Assembly: GCA_964423835.1 (NCBI GenBank) | Contig: CAYRGJ010000010.1 | Location: 1-64,000 of the forward strand | Reading direction: 5' to 3' | DNA: 64,000 nucleotides | Source of the DNA: JAFGCL01 sp964423835 | Lineage (GTDB): Bacteria; Chloroflexota; Dehalococcoidia; UBA2247; RBG-13-53-26 | Shown here: piece after piece, positions 8,094 to 16,787 of the stretch | How the letters are laid out: every line of letters begins with the position of its first letter | How positions within the stretch are numbered: the stretch's first letter is position 1 | Made by a program: the position numbers and the translations under genes | The notes under the pieces: generated by a model | Told to the model about the DNA's origin: nothing | Database searches by the model: none | What the model saw: only the letters and a program-made list of their open reading frames with translations

Positions 8094-8579
8094 ATGGATT
8101 CGACGAAGGATGGAGACGTGCCGCAGAAAGCGTTTCAGGACTACTACCCCGACCAATTGAGTCACTGCTATGGATGTGGCCGGCTGAACGACAGGGGACT
8201 GCACATCCAGAGCTACTGGGACGGAGAGGAGTCCGTCTGCAGGTTCCACCCCGAGGCGCACTACATGGCCATCCCAGGCTATGTCTACGGTGGCCTGATA
8301 GCCTCGCTCATCGATTGCCACTGCACCGGCACTGCGGCGGCCGCGTCATACCGGGCCGAAGGGCGGGAGATGGGCACTGAGCCGCCGTTGCGCTTCGTCA
8401 CTGGCTCACTGCATGTGGATTACCTGCGCCCGACGCCACTGGGGGTCCCCCTGGAGGTGCGCGCGTCAGTGGCGGAGGTCAAGGGCCGCAAGGTCACCAT
8501 GTCCGCGACGTTGTCAGCCAATGATGTGGTGTGCGCCAGGGCTCAGGTCGTGGCCGTCAGAATGCCGGACAACTGGTGA
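8094..8579 (+). CDS. PaaI-type hot-dog thioesterase
   Basis: The 161-residue protein has the hot-dog layout: a PGYVYGGLIASLIDCH helix where PaaI enzymes have HGG...D, then SLHVDYLRPTPLG and a closing strand pair. Members hydrolyse acyl- or aryl-CoA thioesters in the cytosol. The usual His of HGG is Tyr here, as seen in a subset of the family. CYGCGRLNDRGLHIQS near the N-terminus is typical of that subset. Start choice is uncertain: ATG at 8094, or an in-frame GTG at 8118 with AAGGA seven bases upstream. Confidence 0.8.
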   Translation: MDSTKDGDVPQKAFQDYYPDQLSHCYGCGRLNDRGLHIQSYWDGEESVCRFHPEAHYMAIPGYVYGGLIASLIDCHCTGTAAAASYRAEGREMGTEPPLRFVTGSLHVDYLRPTPLGVPLEVRASVAEVKGRKVTMSATLSANDVVCARAQVVAVRMPDNW

Positions 8580-9034
8580 CCGGGTGTCTACCTGGTTTTC
8601 ATAGCACGCCGGTGCACTGTGAAGCCCGTCCTCCTCAGCTCCTCGATCAGGGGAGGGGGAGCGGCCGTGCTGAGGCGCGCGGAGGGGCGGTCCTTTCCGG
8701 TACCAGCATCCGCCGCTGTGCCGTCTACCGCCAGGATTTTGAGGTCGTATTGCTGTATGATGTCGGACAGCCGGTGCAGGTCAGCAATGGTGGACCAGTT
8801 GCATACCGTGACCCGGGTTCCAGTGTGGTCAATCTCAAGGACAGGGTCAGCCAGGGTGTGAGGTGTCATGGTGCCTATAAGTATGGCATCCGGCAGCACG
8901 GCTGCCATCCGATGATCTACTTAGTCCACGTTCTGCATCCAACGTAATTGCGGCCCGCGGAGTACTGATTTAGGACGCACGCAGGCGCCCTCGGAAACGT
9001 CCGTGGCGGGTGAAACCCCGGCCTGCCCGGTATC
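8580..9034. other. Sparse region with one doubtful small reading frame
   Basis: The only frame of note is on the minus strand at 8588-8908. The remaining bases up to the DUF1232 gene show no RNA gene, repeat or clear promoter. Confidence 0.4.
8588..8908 (-). CDS. Doubtful 106-aa hypothetical protein, possibly a phage terminase fragment
   Basis: The frame starts with ATG but has no clear ribosome binding site. The centre (VTVCNWSTIADLHRLSDII followed by LKILAVDGTAADAG) loosely resembles the nuclease part of phage large terminases, where a 'dLdrLi...VD' pattern occurs. It could be a prophage scrap or a chance frame. Nothing nearby looks phage-derived. Confidence 0.3.
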   Translation of the reverse strand: MAAVLPDAILIGTMTPHTLADPVLEIDHTGTRVTVCNWSTIADLHRLSDIIQQYDLKILAVDGTAADAGTGKDRPSARLSTAAPPPLIEELRRTGFTVHRRAMKTR

Positions 9035-9460
<426 letters not shown>

Positions 9461-9598
9461 GATTGCGCCATGTTAGGGCGAGCCGCGGGGGAAGTCAAAG
9501 CCCCGGGAGGGCCAGGCCTGCTCGCGGGCTGCAGGGGCCGTCCGCATGTCTTCGCCTTCACCACGTGGCCTGTGATAAAATCGATCTGGGAGGATAGC

Positions 9599-10021
9599 AT
9601 GCCCGTCTACGAGTACCGTTGTCAGAACAAGAAGTGCGGACGGAAGGTGTCCGTGCTGGTGAGAGGCTTTTCGGGGGCCGGGGAGATTACCTGCAGCTTC
9701 TGCGGGGGCAAGGAACTGACCCGCCTCTTCTCTACTTTTAGCACCTTGAGAACAGACCAGGACATCTATGGTGATATCCTGGACGACCCGGTACTGGTCA
9801 ACCGCATGATGCACAATGATCCCACCGCCATGGTGGAATGGTCGCGGAGGCTGGGGGGCACGGAGGGGGAGAAGCAGCCGGAGTACCAGGAGATGGTGGA
9901 GAGGCTGGAGAGGGGTGAGAGCTACGAGAGCGTGGTCCCGGAGGTGCAGAAGAGGATCATGGGGGTGCCGGAGACCGGCCCGGCCGCGGATACCGGAGCC
10001 GCCTCTGGAGGAGAGGACTAG
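9599..10021 (+). CDS. FmdB-family zinc-ribbon protein (first of a tandem pair)
   Basis: MPVYEYRC opens the family's zinc ribbon, completed by CQNKKCG and a second CSFCGG pair near residue 35. The 140-aa protein continues with a helical acidic tail. FmdB-type ribbons are often called regulatory proteins, but a biochemical role is not established. The ATG at 9599 is preceded by GGGAGG. A paralogue starts six bases after the stop, and thiE follows, so the three probably form one transcript. Confidence 0.85.
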   Translation: MPVYEYRCQNKKCGRKVSVLVRGFSGAGEITCSFCGGKELTRLFSTFSTLRTDQDIYGDILDDPVLVNRMMHNDPTAMVEWSRRLGGTEGEKQPEYQEMVERLERGESYESVVPEVQKRIMGVPETGPAADTGAASGGED

Positions 10022-10027
10022 TCCGCC

Positions 10028-10390
10028 ATGCCCGTCTACGAGTACCGCTGCTCTTCGTGCCAGAAGAAGTCGAGCTTCTTCGTGAAGAGCATGAGCGACC
10101 CCCTGTCACCGGTGTGCTCCTCCTGCGGCAGCCGCGAGATGAGCCGCGTCTTCTCCAGCTTCGCCTACCACAAGTCCCTGGCCACTATCCACGAGGAGTC
10201 CGGCGACCCGTACCAGCCCGGTGAGAGCTACTACAACGACCCCCGCAACATAGGCCGCTGGACCGAGAAGAAGTTCCAGGACCTGGGCATGGAGATGCCT
10301 TCCGAGGTTCAGGGGATGATAGATGCGGCGCGCGACGGCCAGATGCCTGAATCGGTGAAGGACCTGCAGCCCGGTCTGACCGAGGTCTAG
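10028..10390 (+). CDS. FmdB-family zinc-ribbon protein (second of a tandem pair)
   Basis: The 120-aa protein begins MPVYEYRCSSC and has a second CSSCGS knuckle near residue 37, so four cysteines can bind one zinc. The rest is a helical tail with similar spacing to its upstream neighbour, which suggests tandem duplication followed by divergence. The stop codon TAG shares its last base with the GTG start of thiE, so the two are translationally coupled. Confidence 0.85.
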   Translation: MPVYEYRCSSCQKKSSFFVKSMSDPLSPVCSSCGSREMSRVFSSFAYHKSLATIHEESGDPYQPGESYYNDPRNIGRWTEKKFQDLGMEMPSEVQGMIDAARDGQMPESVKDLQPGLTEV

Positions 10391-11568
10391 TGCTGCGACT
10401 GGTCGACGCCAACCTGGACCGCCTTGGGGAAGGACTCCGGGTCCTGGAGGACGTCTCCCGCTTCCTGCTCAACGATGTCGCCGCCTCCCGCCGCCTGAAG
10501 GCCCTGCGACACAGCCTGATCAAGAGCCTTGGTCCCCTGGAGCAGGACCTGCTGTCGGCCCGCCGGGTGGCGGAGGACATAGGCGCTCCGCTGGAGCGCA
10601 CAGGCGGTCCCCTGCTGGATGGCACAGGCGCTCCGCTGGTGGGCCGCACGGGGGCCACGCTGGAGCGCGCAGGCGGATCAGAGACGCGCTCGGGAGGCCC
10701 GGACGCCCGGCGAAAGGCTTCGCCGCACCAGGACCTGCTGGCGCTGGTGCGGGCCAACTCGCGCCGGGCCCAGGAATCCCTGCGCGTCCTGGAGGAGTTC
10801 GGCCGCCTGTCCGGCGGACCGCTGGAGGGCCGGGCCGGCGGCTTTGAGAAGGCCCGGTTCGAGGTATACGAGCTGGAGCAGCACCTGGTGGGCCGCCTGT
10901 CGCGGCAGGAGCGGGCCGGCCGGCTCCGCGGCCTTTACCTGGTCCTGGACATGGCGGCCCTTGGGACGCGCCATGAGGCGGAGGTGGCGGCAGCGGCCAT
11001 TCGCGGCGGGACCACCACCATACAGCTGAGGGACAAGCACCGGTGCAAGGCTGACGTGCTGGCCACGGCCCGGGCGCTGCGGTCAGTATGTGCCGAGAAA
11101 GGCGCTCTGTTTGTGGTGAACGATCATCTGGACGTGGCCCTGGCGGTGGGCGCCGATGCGGTCCATCTGGGGCAGGACGATCTGCCTGTCCCGGAGGCGC
11201 GGCGCATCCTGCCTCTGGAAATGCTCATCGGGTGCTCGACCCACAGCACGGCCGAGGCGGTGCAGGCCCAGGCCGGCGGCGCCGACTACGTGGCCCTGGG
11301 ATCGATATACCCCACCACGTCCAAAGAGCGATACAGGCTGGTGGGGCTGGAGGCCCTGCGGCGCACCCGGTCCCGGCTGTCCGTCCCGCTGGTGGCCATC
11401 GGCGGCATTAATGAAGCGAACGCCCGGGAGGTGATGAAGGCCGGGGCTGATGCTGTGGCGGTGATCAGCGCGGTGCTGGGAGCGGACAATGTGGAGAAGG
11501 CCGCCCGGAGTCTGGCCGCCAGGGCCAAGCCTGTCAGTGATCGGCGACGCCGTCAGGCGCAGGCCTGA
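10390..11568 (+). CDS. thiE: Thiamine-phosphate synthase with an N-terminal helical extension domain
   Basis: The C-terminal 210 residues are ThiE, a TIM barrel that joins HMP-pyrophosphate to the thiazole phosphate in thiamine synthesis: QLRDK (212-216), VNDHLDVALAVGADAVHLGQ (243-262) and VAIGGI near 336-341. The N-terminal 180 residues (LVDANLDRLGEGLRVLEDV, and RRAQESLRVLEEFGR near 126-140) match the helical domain fused to ThiE in several phyla. Within that domain, residues 64-105 are a low-complexity insert of imperfect GAPLERTG-like repeats. It starts with GTG overlapping the previous stop. Confidence 0.9.
   Translation: MLRLVDANLDRLGEGLRVLEDVSRFLLNDVAASRRLKALRHSLIKSLGPLEQDLLSARRVAEDIGAPLERTGGPLLDGTGAPLVGRTGATLERAGGSETRSGGPDARRKASPHQDLLALVRANSRRAQESLRVLEEFGRLSGGPLEGRAGGFEKARFEVYELEQHLVGRLSRQERAGRLRGLYLVLDMAALGTRHEAEVAAAAIRGGTTTIQLRDKHRCKADVLATARALRSVCAEKGALFVVNDHLDVALAVGADAVHLGQDDLPVPEARRILPLEMLIGCSTHSTAEAVQAQAGGADYVALGSIYPTTSKERYRLVGLEALRRTRSRLSVPLVAIGGINEANAREVMKAGADAVAVISAVLGADNVEKAARSLAARAKPVSDRRRRQAQA
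10576..10680 (+). repeat. Imperfect tandem repeats inside thiE
   Basis: Units of about 45 bases containing a GGCGCTCCGCTGG/GGCGGTCCCCTGC-like core and a following CGCACAGG or GGCACAGG recur two to three times. They encode Gly/Pro/Thr-rich residues 64-95. The insert splits the two helical halves of the N-terminal domain and looks like a slippage expansion. Confidence 0.6.
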
Positions 11569-11594
11569 CCAAATCTGGAATCGGAGTGTGAAGA

Positions 11595-12236
11595 ATGGAG
11601 AAAGCCACCTCTAACCTGGAAGCCACGGCGCAGAGGATTCGAGCCACTTTCGCGGCAGAGGATGCCGCCCGGGAGAAGGCCCTGCGGATGGGCCGCGAGG
11701 TCATCCGGCACAGCGCCAATTCCATCCGGGCCATACACCGCGGGGAGTTCGACGTGGCCCGGGAGTCCCTGGCGGCGGCACGGCAGCTGGTGGAGGAAGC
11801 CAAGGCGTCCGTGGTGGACCACCTGGAGATGAAGCACGCGGGCTTCATCCATGATGCCCAGAAGGAATACGCGGAGGGCTCCATAACGCTGGCGCTGGTG
11901 CTCAACAACCCCCTGCCGACCCCCGAGGAGCTGGGCGTGGCCTATCCGGCCTACCTGCACGGGCTGGCCGAGGCCGTGGGGGAGATGCGGCGGCACCTCC
12001 TGGACACCCTGAGGAAGAACGATACCGCGGGCTGCGAGGAGCTGCTCTCCTACATGGACGACATTTACGGCGTCCTGGTGACCATGGATTTCCCGGATGC
12101 GCTGACGTTCGGGCTGAGGAGGGCCACCGATGTGCTGCGGGGGATCCTGGAGAAGACCAGGGGAGACCTGACCATGGCCATCAGGCAGAGGGACCTGACC
12201 GAGAAGCTGGAGAAGCTGGACCGTCTCCAGGCCTAG
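11595..12236 (+). CDS. Translin family protein
   Basis: The 213-aa all-helical protein has the translin pattern, with basic helices (REKALRMGREVIRHSANSIRAIH at about 25-47, listed here in part) and an acidic helix followed by EYAEGSITLALVLNN. The late YMDDIYGVLVTMDFPDAL segment also matches. Eukaryotic translin binds and cuts RNA; archaeal and some bacterial homologues are uncharacterised and often mislabelled haloacid dehalogenase. It follows thiE after 26 bases. Confidence 0.85.
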   Translation: MEKATSNLEATAQRIRATFAAEDAAREKALRMGREVIRHSANSIRAIHRGEFDVARESLAAARQLVEEAKASVVDHLEMKHAGFIHDAQKEYAEGSITLALVLNNPLPTPEELGVAYPAYLHGLAEAVGEMRRHLLDTLRKNDTAGCEELLSYMDDIYGVLVTMDFPDALTFGLRRATDVLRGILEKTRGDLTMAIRQRDLTEKLEKLDRLQA

Positions 12237-12254
12237 GCCGGCCGCGCCGCGCCG

Positions 12255-12280
12255 GGCGGCGGGAAGCAGCATCCGCCGCC
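12255..12280 (+). terminator. GC hairpin after the translin gene
   Basis: GGCGGCGG (12255-12262) pairs with CCGCCGCC (12273-12280) across a ten-base loop. It sits between translin and the MEMO gene. There is no T-run, so it is at most a weak or factor-assisted terminator. Confidence 0.3.
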
Positions 12281-12351
12281 AGTACACTCGCCGGCCGGCA
12301 GTGCCGGGGGCTGGACTTCCGGATTATAATCGACGTAGGAAGTACGGAATC

Positions 12352-13194
12352 ATGAGGAAGCCCGCAGTAGCCGGATCATTCTACGCCGGGTCGCCCGCCA
12401 GCCTGCAGCGCCAGATCGAGGACTGCTTCAAGCATCCCCTGGGGCCGGGCGCCCTGCCTGGCGACACCCGGTCTGCTGAGCGGCACACGCTGGGGCTGGT
12501 CAGTCCCCACGCCGGATACCGGTACTCCGGGCCGGTGGCGGCCAACGGCTTCGCCCTGCTGGCGGGTGAGAAGATGCCCGAAACCGTGGTCATCGTGGGC
12601 CCTAACCATCGCGGCCTGGGGGCCGAGGTGGCGGTGGGCCGCCAGGGCTCCTGGCAGACCCCCCTGGGGTCGGTGGATGTGGACCCGGAGGTGGGCGAAG
12701 CGGTGATAGCCGGTGGCCAGTGGGCCAGGTGGGACGACCTGGCGCACGGCCTGGAGCATTCCCTGGAGGTCCAGGTGCCATTCCTGCAGTACATCTACGG
12801 GTCCGGCTTCAAGATCGTGCCCATCGCCATGCTGCGGCAGGATTTGGAGATCGCCCGGGACCTGGGGCGGGCCATCGCCTCCGCCCTCAAGGGCAGGGCC
12901 GGGCTCATAATCGCCAGCACCGATTTCAGCCACTATGAGGCGCAGGCATCCGCCGTGCGCAAGGACCGCCTGGCCATAGACGCCATCCTCAGGCTGGATC
13001 CCGCCCTCGTTGAGGCCACGGTCATCGGCCAGAACATCAGCATGTGCGGGCCCGGCCCGGTGATGGCCATGATCGCTGCCGCCAGGGAGCTGGGAGCCCG
13101 GACGGCCAGCCTCCTGCGCTACAATACCTCGGGCGACATCACCGGCGACTACTCTGAAGTCGTGGGCTACGCCTCGGTCGCAATCACCGGTTAG
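12352..13194 (+). CDS. amrB: AmmeMemoRadiSam system protein B (MEMO1 family)
   Basis: The 280-aa protein shows MEMO-family motifs: RKPAVAGSFYAGSP at the start, SPHAGYRYSG, GPNHRG and STDFSHYE. The fold is related to class III extradiol dioxygenases. It usually travels with an AMMECR1 protein and an AmmeMemo-type radical SAM enzyme, but neither is adjacent here; the radical SAM gene 2.6 kb downstream is a glycyl-radical activase instead. The reaction is unknown. The ATG at 12352 is chosen because the protein proper begins there; a perfect TATAAT lies at 12325-12330. Confidence 0.9.
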   Translation: MRKPAVAGSFYAGSPASLQRQIEDCFKHPLGPGALPGDTRSAERHTLGLVSPHAGYRYSGPVAANGFALLAGEKMPETVVIVGPNHRGLGAEVAVGRQGSWQTPLGSVDVDPEVGEAVIAGGQWARWDDLAHGLEHSLEVQVPFLQYIYGSGFKIVPIAMLRQDLEIARDLGRAIASALKGRAGLIIASTDFSHYEAQASAVRKDRLAIDAILRLDPALVEATVIGQNISMCGPGPVMAMIAAARELGARTASLLRYNTSGDITGDYSEVVGYASVAITG

Positions 13195-13252
13195 GGCCGG
13201 CGCCGGCCTGATCGGCACGACGGCCGAAGCGGGGATCGAAGGAGGGGTCAGT

Positions 13253-14482
13253 ATGTTGAGAAAGCCTGCGCGCCTGCTCATAATCATCGGCATCGTGCTC
13301 GCGGCCCTGGTGCTCCCGGCAGCCCTGGCGCCGGCTCCGGCGGCAGCCACAGTTGACTCCGTGGTGTGGCTGAACACGGCCTACAAGGGGGCCGACCCGC
13401 TGCTTGGCGGTGACGTCCAGGCCTACGCAGCCGGGTCCACCGCGACCATCCTCATATCCATACAGAACACCACCGGCGAGGCCATTGAGATCACGGGCGC
13501 CAAGGTGGAGTTCGACTGGGCGGGCGGGGAGTATGCGGCCACCGACAACTACCCGGCCTCCCTGGCCAACAACGAGAGAGGCACGGCGGCCATCAGCTTC
13601 ACAGTGCCGGACGCTGCCGCGGTCCCCAACCGGGTCAGGCACAGCTACACGGTATCGGTGGACTATGCCAGGCAGGGTGGCTACCAGGTCGGCAACCACA
13701 TCACCAGGCAAAACCTGGGCGGGCTGGGCACTGTCTGGACCCTGGACAGCGGCCCGGTGGATCCGGAGACCCTGCAGGTCTACGTCAACGGGCAGCTGAC
13801 CACGGCCTACACCCTGGACTGCTATTACGGAGTGGGCGGAGCCAGGATCACTTTCGCCACGGCCCCCCCGCTCGGGGCCTCCGTGAATGTGGATTACCAG
13901 CAGGTAGAGCTGGCGGGTGTGGGCAACGGGTCCCAGAAGGTATTCCAGCTGGACCATCCGCCGGTGGTGCCTGACACCCAGAAGGTCTATGTGAACTGCG
14001 CTGCTTCCGCTGACTACACCCTGGACCCTGATGCCGGGACAATCGCGTTCGGCACCGCGCCCCCGGCGGGCGCGACCGTCATCGCCAACTACCAGTATGC
14101 GGCCAGATGGACGGCCACCGGGGAGGACTTCGCGGTCTATTCGGCCGATCAGGCCGCCGCCATGTCCGCCAGGCAGAAGCTGGGGGCCATCGGCACGCCC
14201 GCGCTCAACACCACCGGCTCCAGGGAGCTGGCGGCCAAATCGGCCATGGAGAAGCAGCTGGGAGACCAGGCATATGCCGCTGGCAACCTGGAGGAGGCCA
14301 GGGGGCACTACGACCAGGCCTACAGGTACGTGGACGGCGCGTTGAAGGGAGATAAGGACCCCAGTACCCTCAAGGAGGTGGAGTCCACCGGGATCCTCCT
14401 CCTGGGCATCGGCATGATGCTGCTGGCCTTCGCCGCCATCGGGTACGTGCTGCTGATGCCGAGAGGCGGCCGCCGGTATTGA
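13253..14482 (+). CDS. Exported membrane-anchored protein, paralogue 1 (beta-sandwich repeats)
   Basis: The 409-aa protein has a signal peptide (LLIIIGIVLAALVLPAALAP at about 8-27), a beta-rich ectodomain and a C-terminal membrane anchor (STGILLLGIGMMLLAFAAIG) followed by a short basic tail. Two internal repeats of the type YVNGQLTTAYTLD...ITFATAPPLGASVNVDY occur, a pattern common in phage-tail and S-layer-like adhesin modules. A helical stalk with QLGDQAYAAGNLEEARGHYDQ, TPR-like, precedes the anchor. It was probably duplicated to give the next gene. Function is unknown; an envelope or surface role is inferred. Confidence 0.75.
   Translation: MLRKPARLLIIIGIVLAALVLPAALAPAPAAATVDSVVWLNTAYKGADPLLGGDVQAYAAGSTATILISIQNTTGEAIEITGAKVEFDWAGGEYAATDNYPASLANNERGTAAISFTVPDAAAVPNRVRHSYTVSVDYARQGGYQVGNHITRQNLGGLGTVWTLDSGPVDPETLQVYVNGQLTTAYTLDCYYGVGGARITFATAPPLGASVNVDYQQVELAGVGNGSQKVFQLDHPPVVPDTQKVYVNCAASADYTLDPDAGTIAFGTAPPAGATVIANYQYAARWTATGEDFAVYSADQAAAMSARQKLGAIGTPALNTTGSRELAAKSAMEKQLGDQAYAAGNLEEARGHYDQAYRYVDGALKGDKDPSTLKEVESTGILLLGIGMMLLAFAAIGYVLLMPRGGRRY
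14141..14440 (+). repeat. 300-bp duplicated segment, copy 1
   Basis: This stretch encodes the stalk and membrane anchor of the first exported protein. It is nearly identical to 15440-15739 in the second gene, without length change; by eye roughly nine of ten bases match. The upstream halves of the two genes are far more diverged. Confidence 0.8.
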
Positions 14483-14536
14483 TGGCGCGCCCGGAAGACC
14501 CACTGCCAGTCTGGCACCGGAAGGAGGGATTCTGAC

Positions 14537-15778
14537 GTGACCAGGAGAGTTCAGCGAGTGGTCGTGATGCTGGCCGCACTGCTGGCGGTCCCCATGTCGA
14601 TGATGGCCCTGGGGCCGGCCTCCGCGGAAGCGGAGATCGGCAACGTTGTCTGGATGAACACGGCCTACAAGGGAAGCGACCCTCTGCTGGGCGCCGTGCA
14701 GGCCTACCAGGCCGGCAGCACAGCCACGGTGGACGTTTTCCTGCAGAACACCGCCGGCGAGGCCCTTTCCGTCACTGGCGCCAGGGTGAAGCTCGACTGG
14801 GCCAGTGGAGAGTATGCGGCCAGCTCCGGCGGTTACCCGGCCACGCTGGCCCCGAACGAGACCGGCCTGGCCACCATCAGCTTTGCGGTCCCCGACGTGC
14901 CCACGGCCTCCAACCTGGTCCCGCACAGCTACACGGTGAGCGTAGACACCGACCGGGAAGGCGGGTACGTGGTAGGGGGCCCGGTGGTTGGCCAGGCTGT
15001 GGGGGTGGTCGATGGCTCCATACCGCGCTTCCCCCTGAGCAACAGCTATGTCGATCCGGCCACGGTGAAGGTCTACCTGAACGGCGTCGCCACCACTGAA
15101 TACACGCTGCTGCAGATCGGGGACTTTGGCTTCACCCAGGTCTTGATCGAGCTGACCGGCTCTCCTCCGGTGGGAGCGAGCGTGACGGCCGACTACGTGT
15201 CCACGTCGATTCTCGCTTATGGCGATGCGCACACTACCGTCTACAGCCTGGGGCACGCGCCGGTTGTGCCGGGAAGCGAGAAGATATACGTGATGAACAC
15301 GCTTTCCACCTCTCATACGATCGACTACGAAACGGGCCAGGTCAGGTTCGCCAGCCCGCCGGGGCTGGCGGCGCACATCGATGTCAGCTATCGGTACTAC
15401 CAGCGGTGGACCAGGGCCGGCAACGACTTCGCCGTCTACTCGGCCGATCAGGCCGCCGCCATGGCCGCCAGGGAGAAGCTGGTCGCCGTCGGCACGCCGG
15501 CGCTCAACACCACCGGCTCCAGGGAGCTGGCGGCCAAATCGGCCATGGAGGAGAAGCTGGGAGACCAGGCGTATGCCGCCGGCAACCTGGAGGAGGCCAG
15601 GGGGCACTACGACCAGGCCTGCAGGTACCTGGACGACGCGTTGAAGGGGGACAAGGACCCCAACACCCTCAAGGAGGTGGAGTCCACCGGGATCCTCCTC
15701 CTGGGCATCGGCATGGTGCTGCTGGCCTTCGCCGCCATCGCACATGCCTGGCGCCGGCCGGGCGGGCGCTCGCAATGA
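14537..15778 (+). CDS. Exported membrane-anchored protein, paralogue 2
   Basis: The 413-aa paralogue of the preceding gene keeps the same order: signal peptide, GNVVWMNTAYKGSDPLLG start of the ectodomain, two beta-repeat units (VYLNGVATTEYTL, IYVMNTLSTSHTIDYETG), TPR-like stalk and C-terminal anchor (STGILLLGIGMVLLAFAAI). The start is GTG at 14537. It lies 54 bases downstream of its partner, so both are probably cotranscribed and could form a heteromeric surface structure. No catalytic motif is visible. Confidence 0.75.
   Translation: MTRRVQRVVVMLAALLAVPMSMMALGPASAEAEIGNVVWMNTAYKGSDPLLGAVQAYQAGSTATVDVFLQNTAGEALSVTGARVKLDWASGEYAASSGGYPATLAPNETGLATISFAVPDVPTASNLVPHSYTVSVDTDREGGYVVGGPVVGQAVGVVDGSIPRFPLSNSYVDPATVKVYLNGVATTEYTLLQIGDFGFTQVLIELTGSPPVGASVTADYVSTSILAYGDAHTTVYSLGHAPVVPGSEKIYVMNTLSTSHTIDYETGQVRFASPPGLAAHIDVSYRYYQRWTRAGNDFAVYSADQAAAMAAREKLVAVGTPALNTTGSRELAAKSAMEEKLGDQAYAAGNLEEARGHYDQACRYLDDALKGDKDPNTLKEVESTGILLLGIGMVLLAFAAIAHAWRRPGGRSQ
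15440..15739 (+). repeat. 300-bp duplicated segment, copy 2
   Basis: This is the second copy of the segment at 14141-14440, encoding stalk and anchor. The sharp contrast with the diverged 5' halves suggests gene conversion or a selective constraint limited to this part. Confidence 0.8.
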
Positions 15779-15844
15779 TTTGAACCGGGTGTTGCCTTCG
15801 GCTATCCTATACGTGTCCGCTGAGCATAAGGAGGCAGCCACCGA

Positions 15845-16768
15845 ATGTCGGTGCAACAGGATTCCCCGCCCGGCCAGGGGCTCATATTCAACATACAGCG
15901 CTTCAGCATCCACGATGGCCCGGGCATCAGGACGGTGGTGTTCTTCAAGGGCTGCGGCCTGAGGTGCCGCTGGTGCTCCAACCCCGAGTCCTGGAACCCG
16001 TACCAGGAGATCGTTACCAATGACCTTCGCTGCACCCGGTGTGGCCGCTGCCAGCAGGTCTGCCCGGTGAATGCCATTACCATGGGTGAGAATGGCCGCC
16101 GCCTGGACCGCGGGCTGTGTAACCGCTGCCTGGAGTGCGCCGACGCATGCCCCACCGGGGCGCTGGCCGCCACCGGCAAGTGGATGACCGTGGATGAGGT
16201 GATGCAGGAGGCTGCGGCCGATGATCTCTTCTACCAGAACTCAGGAGGCGGCATCACGCTGTCGGGGGGCGATCCCCTCCAGCAACCGGAGTTCGCCGTT
16301 GAGCTCCTGAAGGCCTGCAAGGCGCGTGGCTTCCACACTGCCATCGAGACCTCCGGTTTTGCCGAGTGGAGCATCCTGGAGAAGCTCCTGGAGCACACGG
16401 ACCTGGTGCTGTACGACGTCAAGCACATGGACCCGGACAAGCACCGCGAGGGCACCGGGAAGCCCAACGAGCTGATCCTGGAGAATGCCCGGAAGGCGGC
16501 GGCCCGGCGCCGGCTGTGGGTCAGGGTGCCGCTGGTTCCCGGATACAACGACTCGGAGGAGAACCTGAAGGAGACGGCCAGGTTCGCCAGGGAGATCGGG
16601 GCCGCCAAGGTGTCGCTGCTGCCCTATCACGTCTGGGGGGCCTCCAAGTTCGAGAAGCTGGGCCGGAAGTTCACCATGGGTGATGTCCCGGCCCCCACGG
16701 CTGAGCAGATGGAGCGCCACCGCCGGCTGGTTGAGGCTTCCGGCGTGATGACGGCCGTCGGCCGCTAG
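15845..16768 (+). CDS. Glycyl-radical enzyme activating protein (radical SAM)
   Basis: The 307-aa protein binds the radical-SAM cluster through C37-x3-C41-x2-C44 in GCGLRCRWC. It carries an inserted pair of [4Fe-4S] sites (C63, C66, C69, C73 and C92, C95, C98, C102). That insert marks activases of the HpdA/BssD/CutD type rather than PflA. Such enzymes cleave S-adenosylmethionine and place a radical on a glycine of a partner enzyme under anaerobic conditions. No glycyl-radical enzyme gene is in this window. A NifU-like scaffold gene follows after 19 bases. Confidence 0.9.
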   Translation: MSVQQDSPPGQGLIFNIQRFSIHDGPGIRTVVFFKGCGLRCRWCSNPESWNPYQEIVTNDLRCTRCGRCQQVCPVNAITMGENGRRLDRGLCNRCLECADACPTGALAATGKWMTVDEVMQEAAADDLFYQNSGGGITLSGGDPLQQPEFAVELLKACKARGFHTAIETSGFAEWSILEKLLEHTDLVLYDVKHMDPDKHREGTGKPNELILENARKAAARRRLWVRVPLVPGYNDSEENLKETARFAREIGAAKVSLLPYHVWGASKFEKLGRKFTMGDVPAPTAEQMERHRRLVEASGVMTAVGR

Positions 16769-16787
16769 CCGCTTCCGCTGGGCCCTT

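Noticed and set aside
13184..15913. A 909-codon open frame on the minus strand.
   Set aside because: It lies antisense to two well-supported exported proteins, its product is low-complexity Gly/Arg/His-rich, and it reflects high GC at codon positions only.
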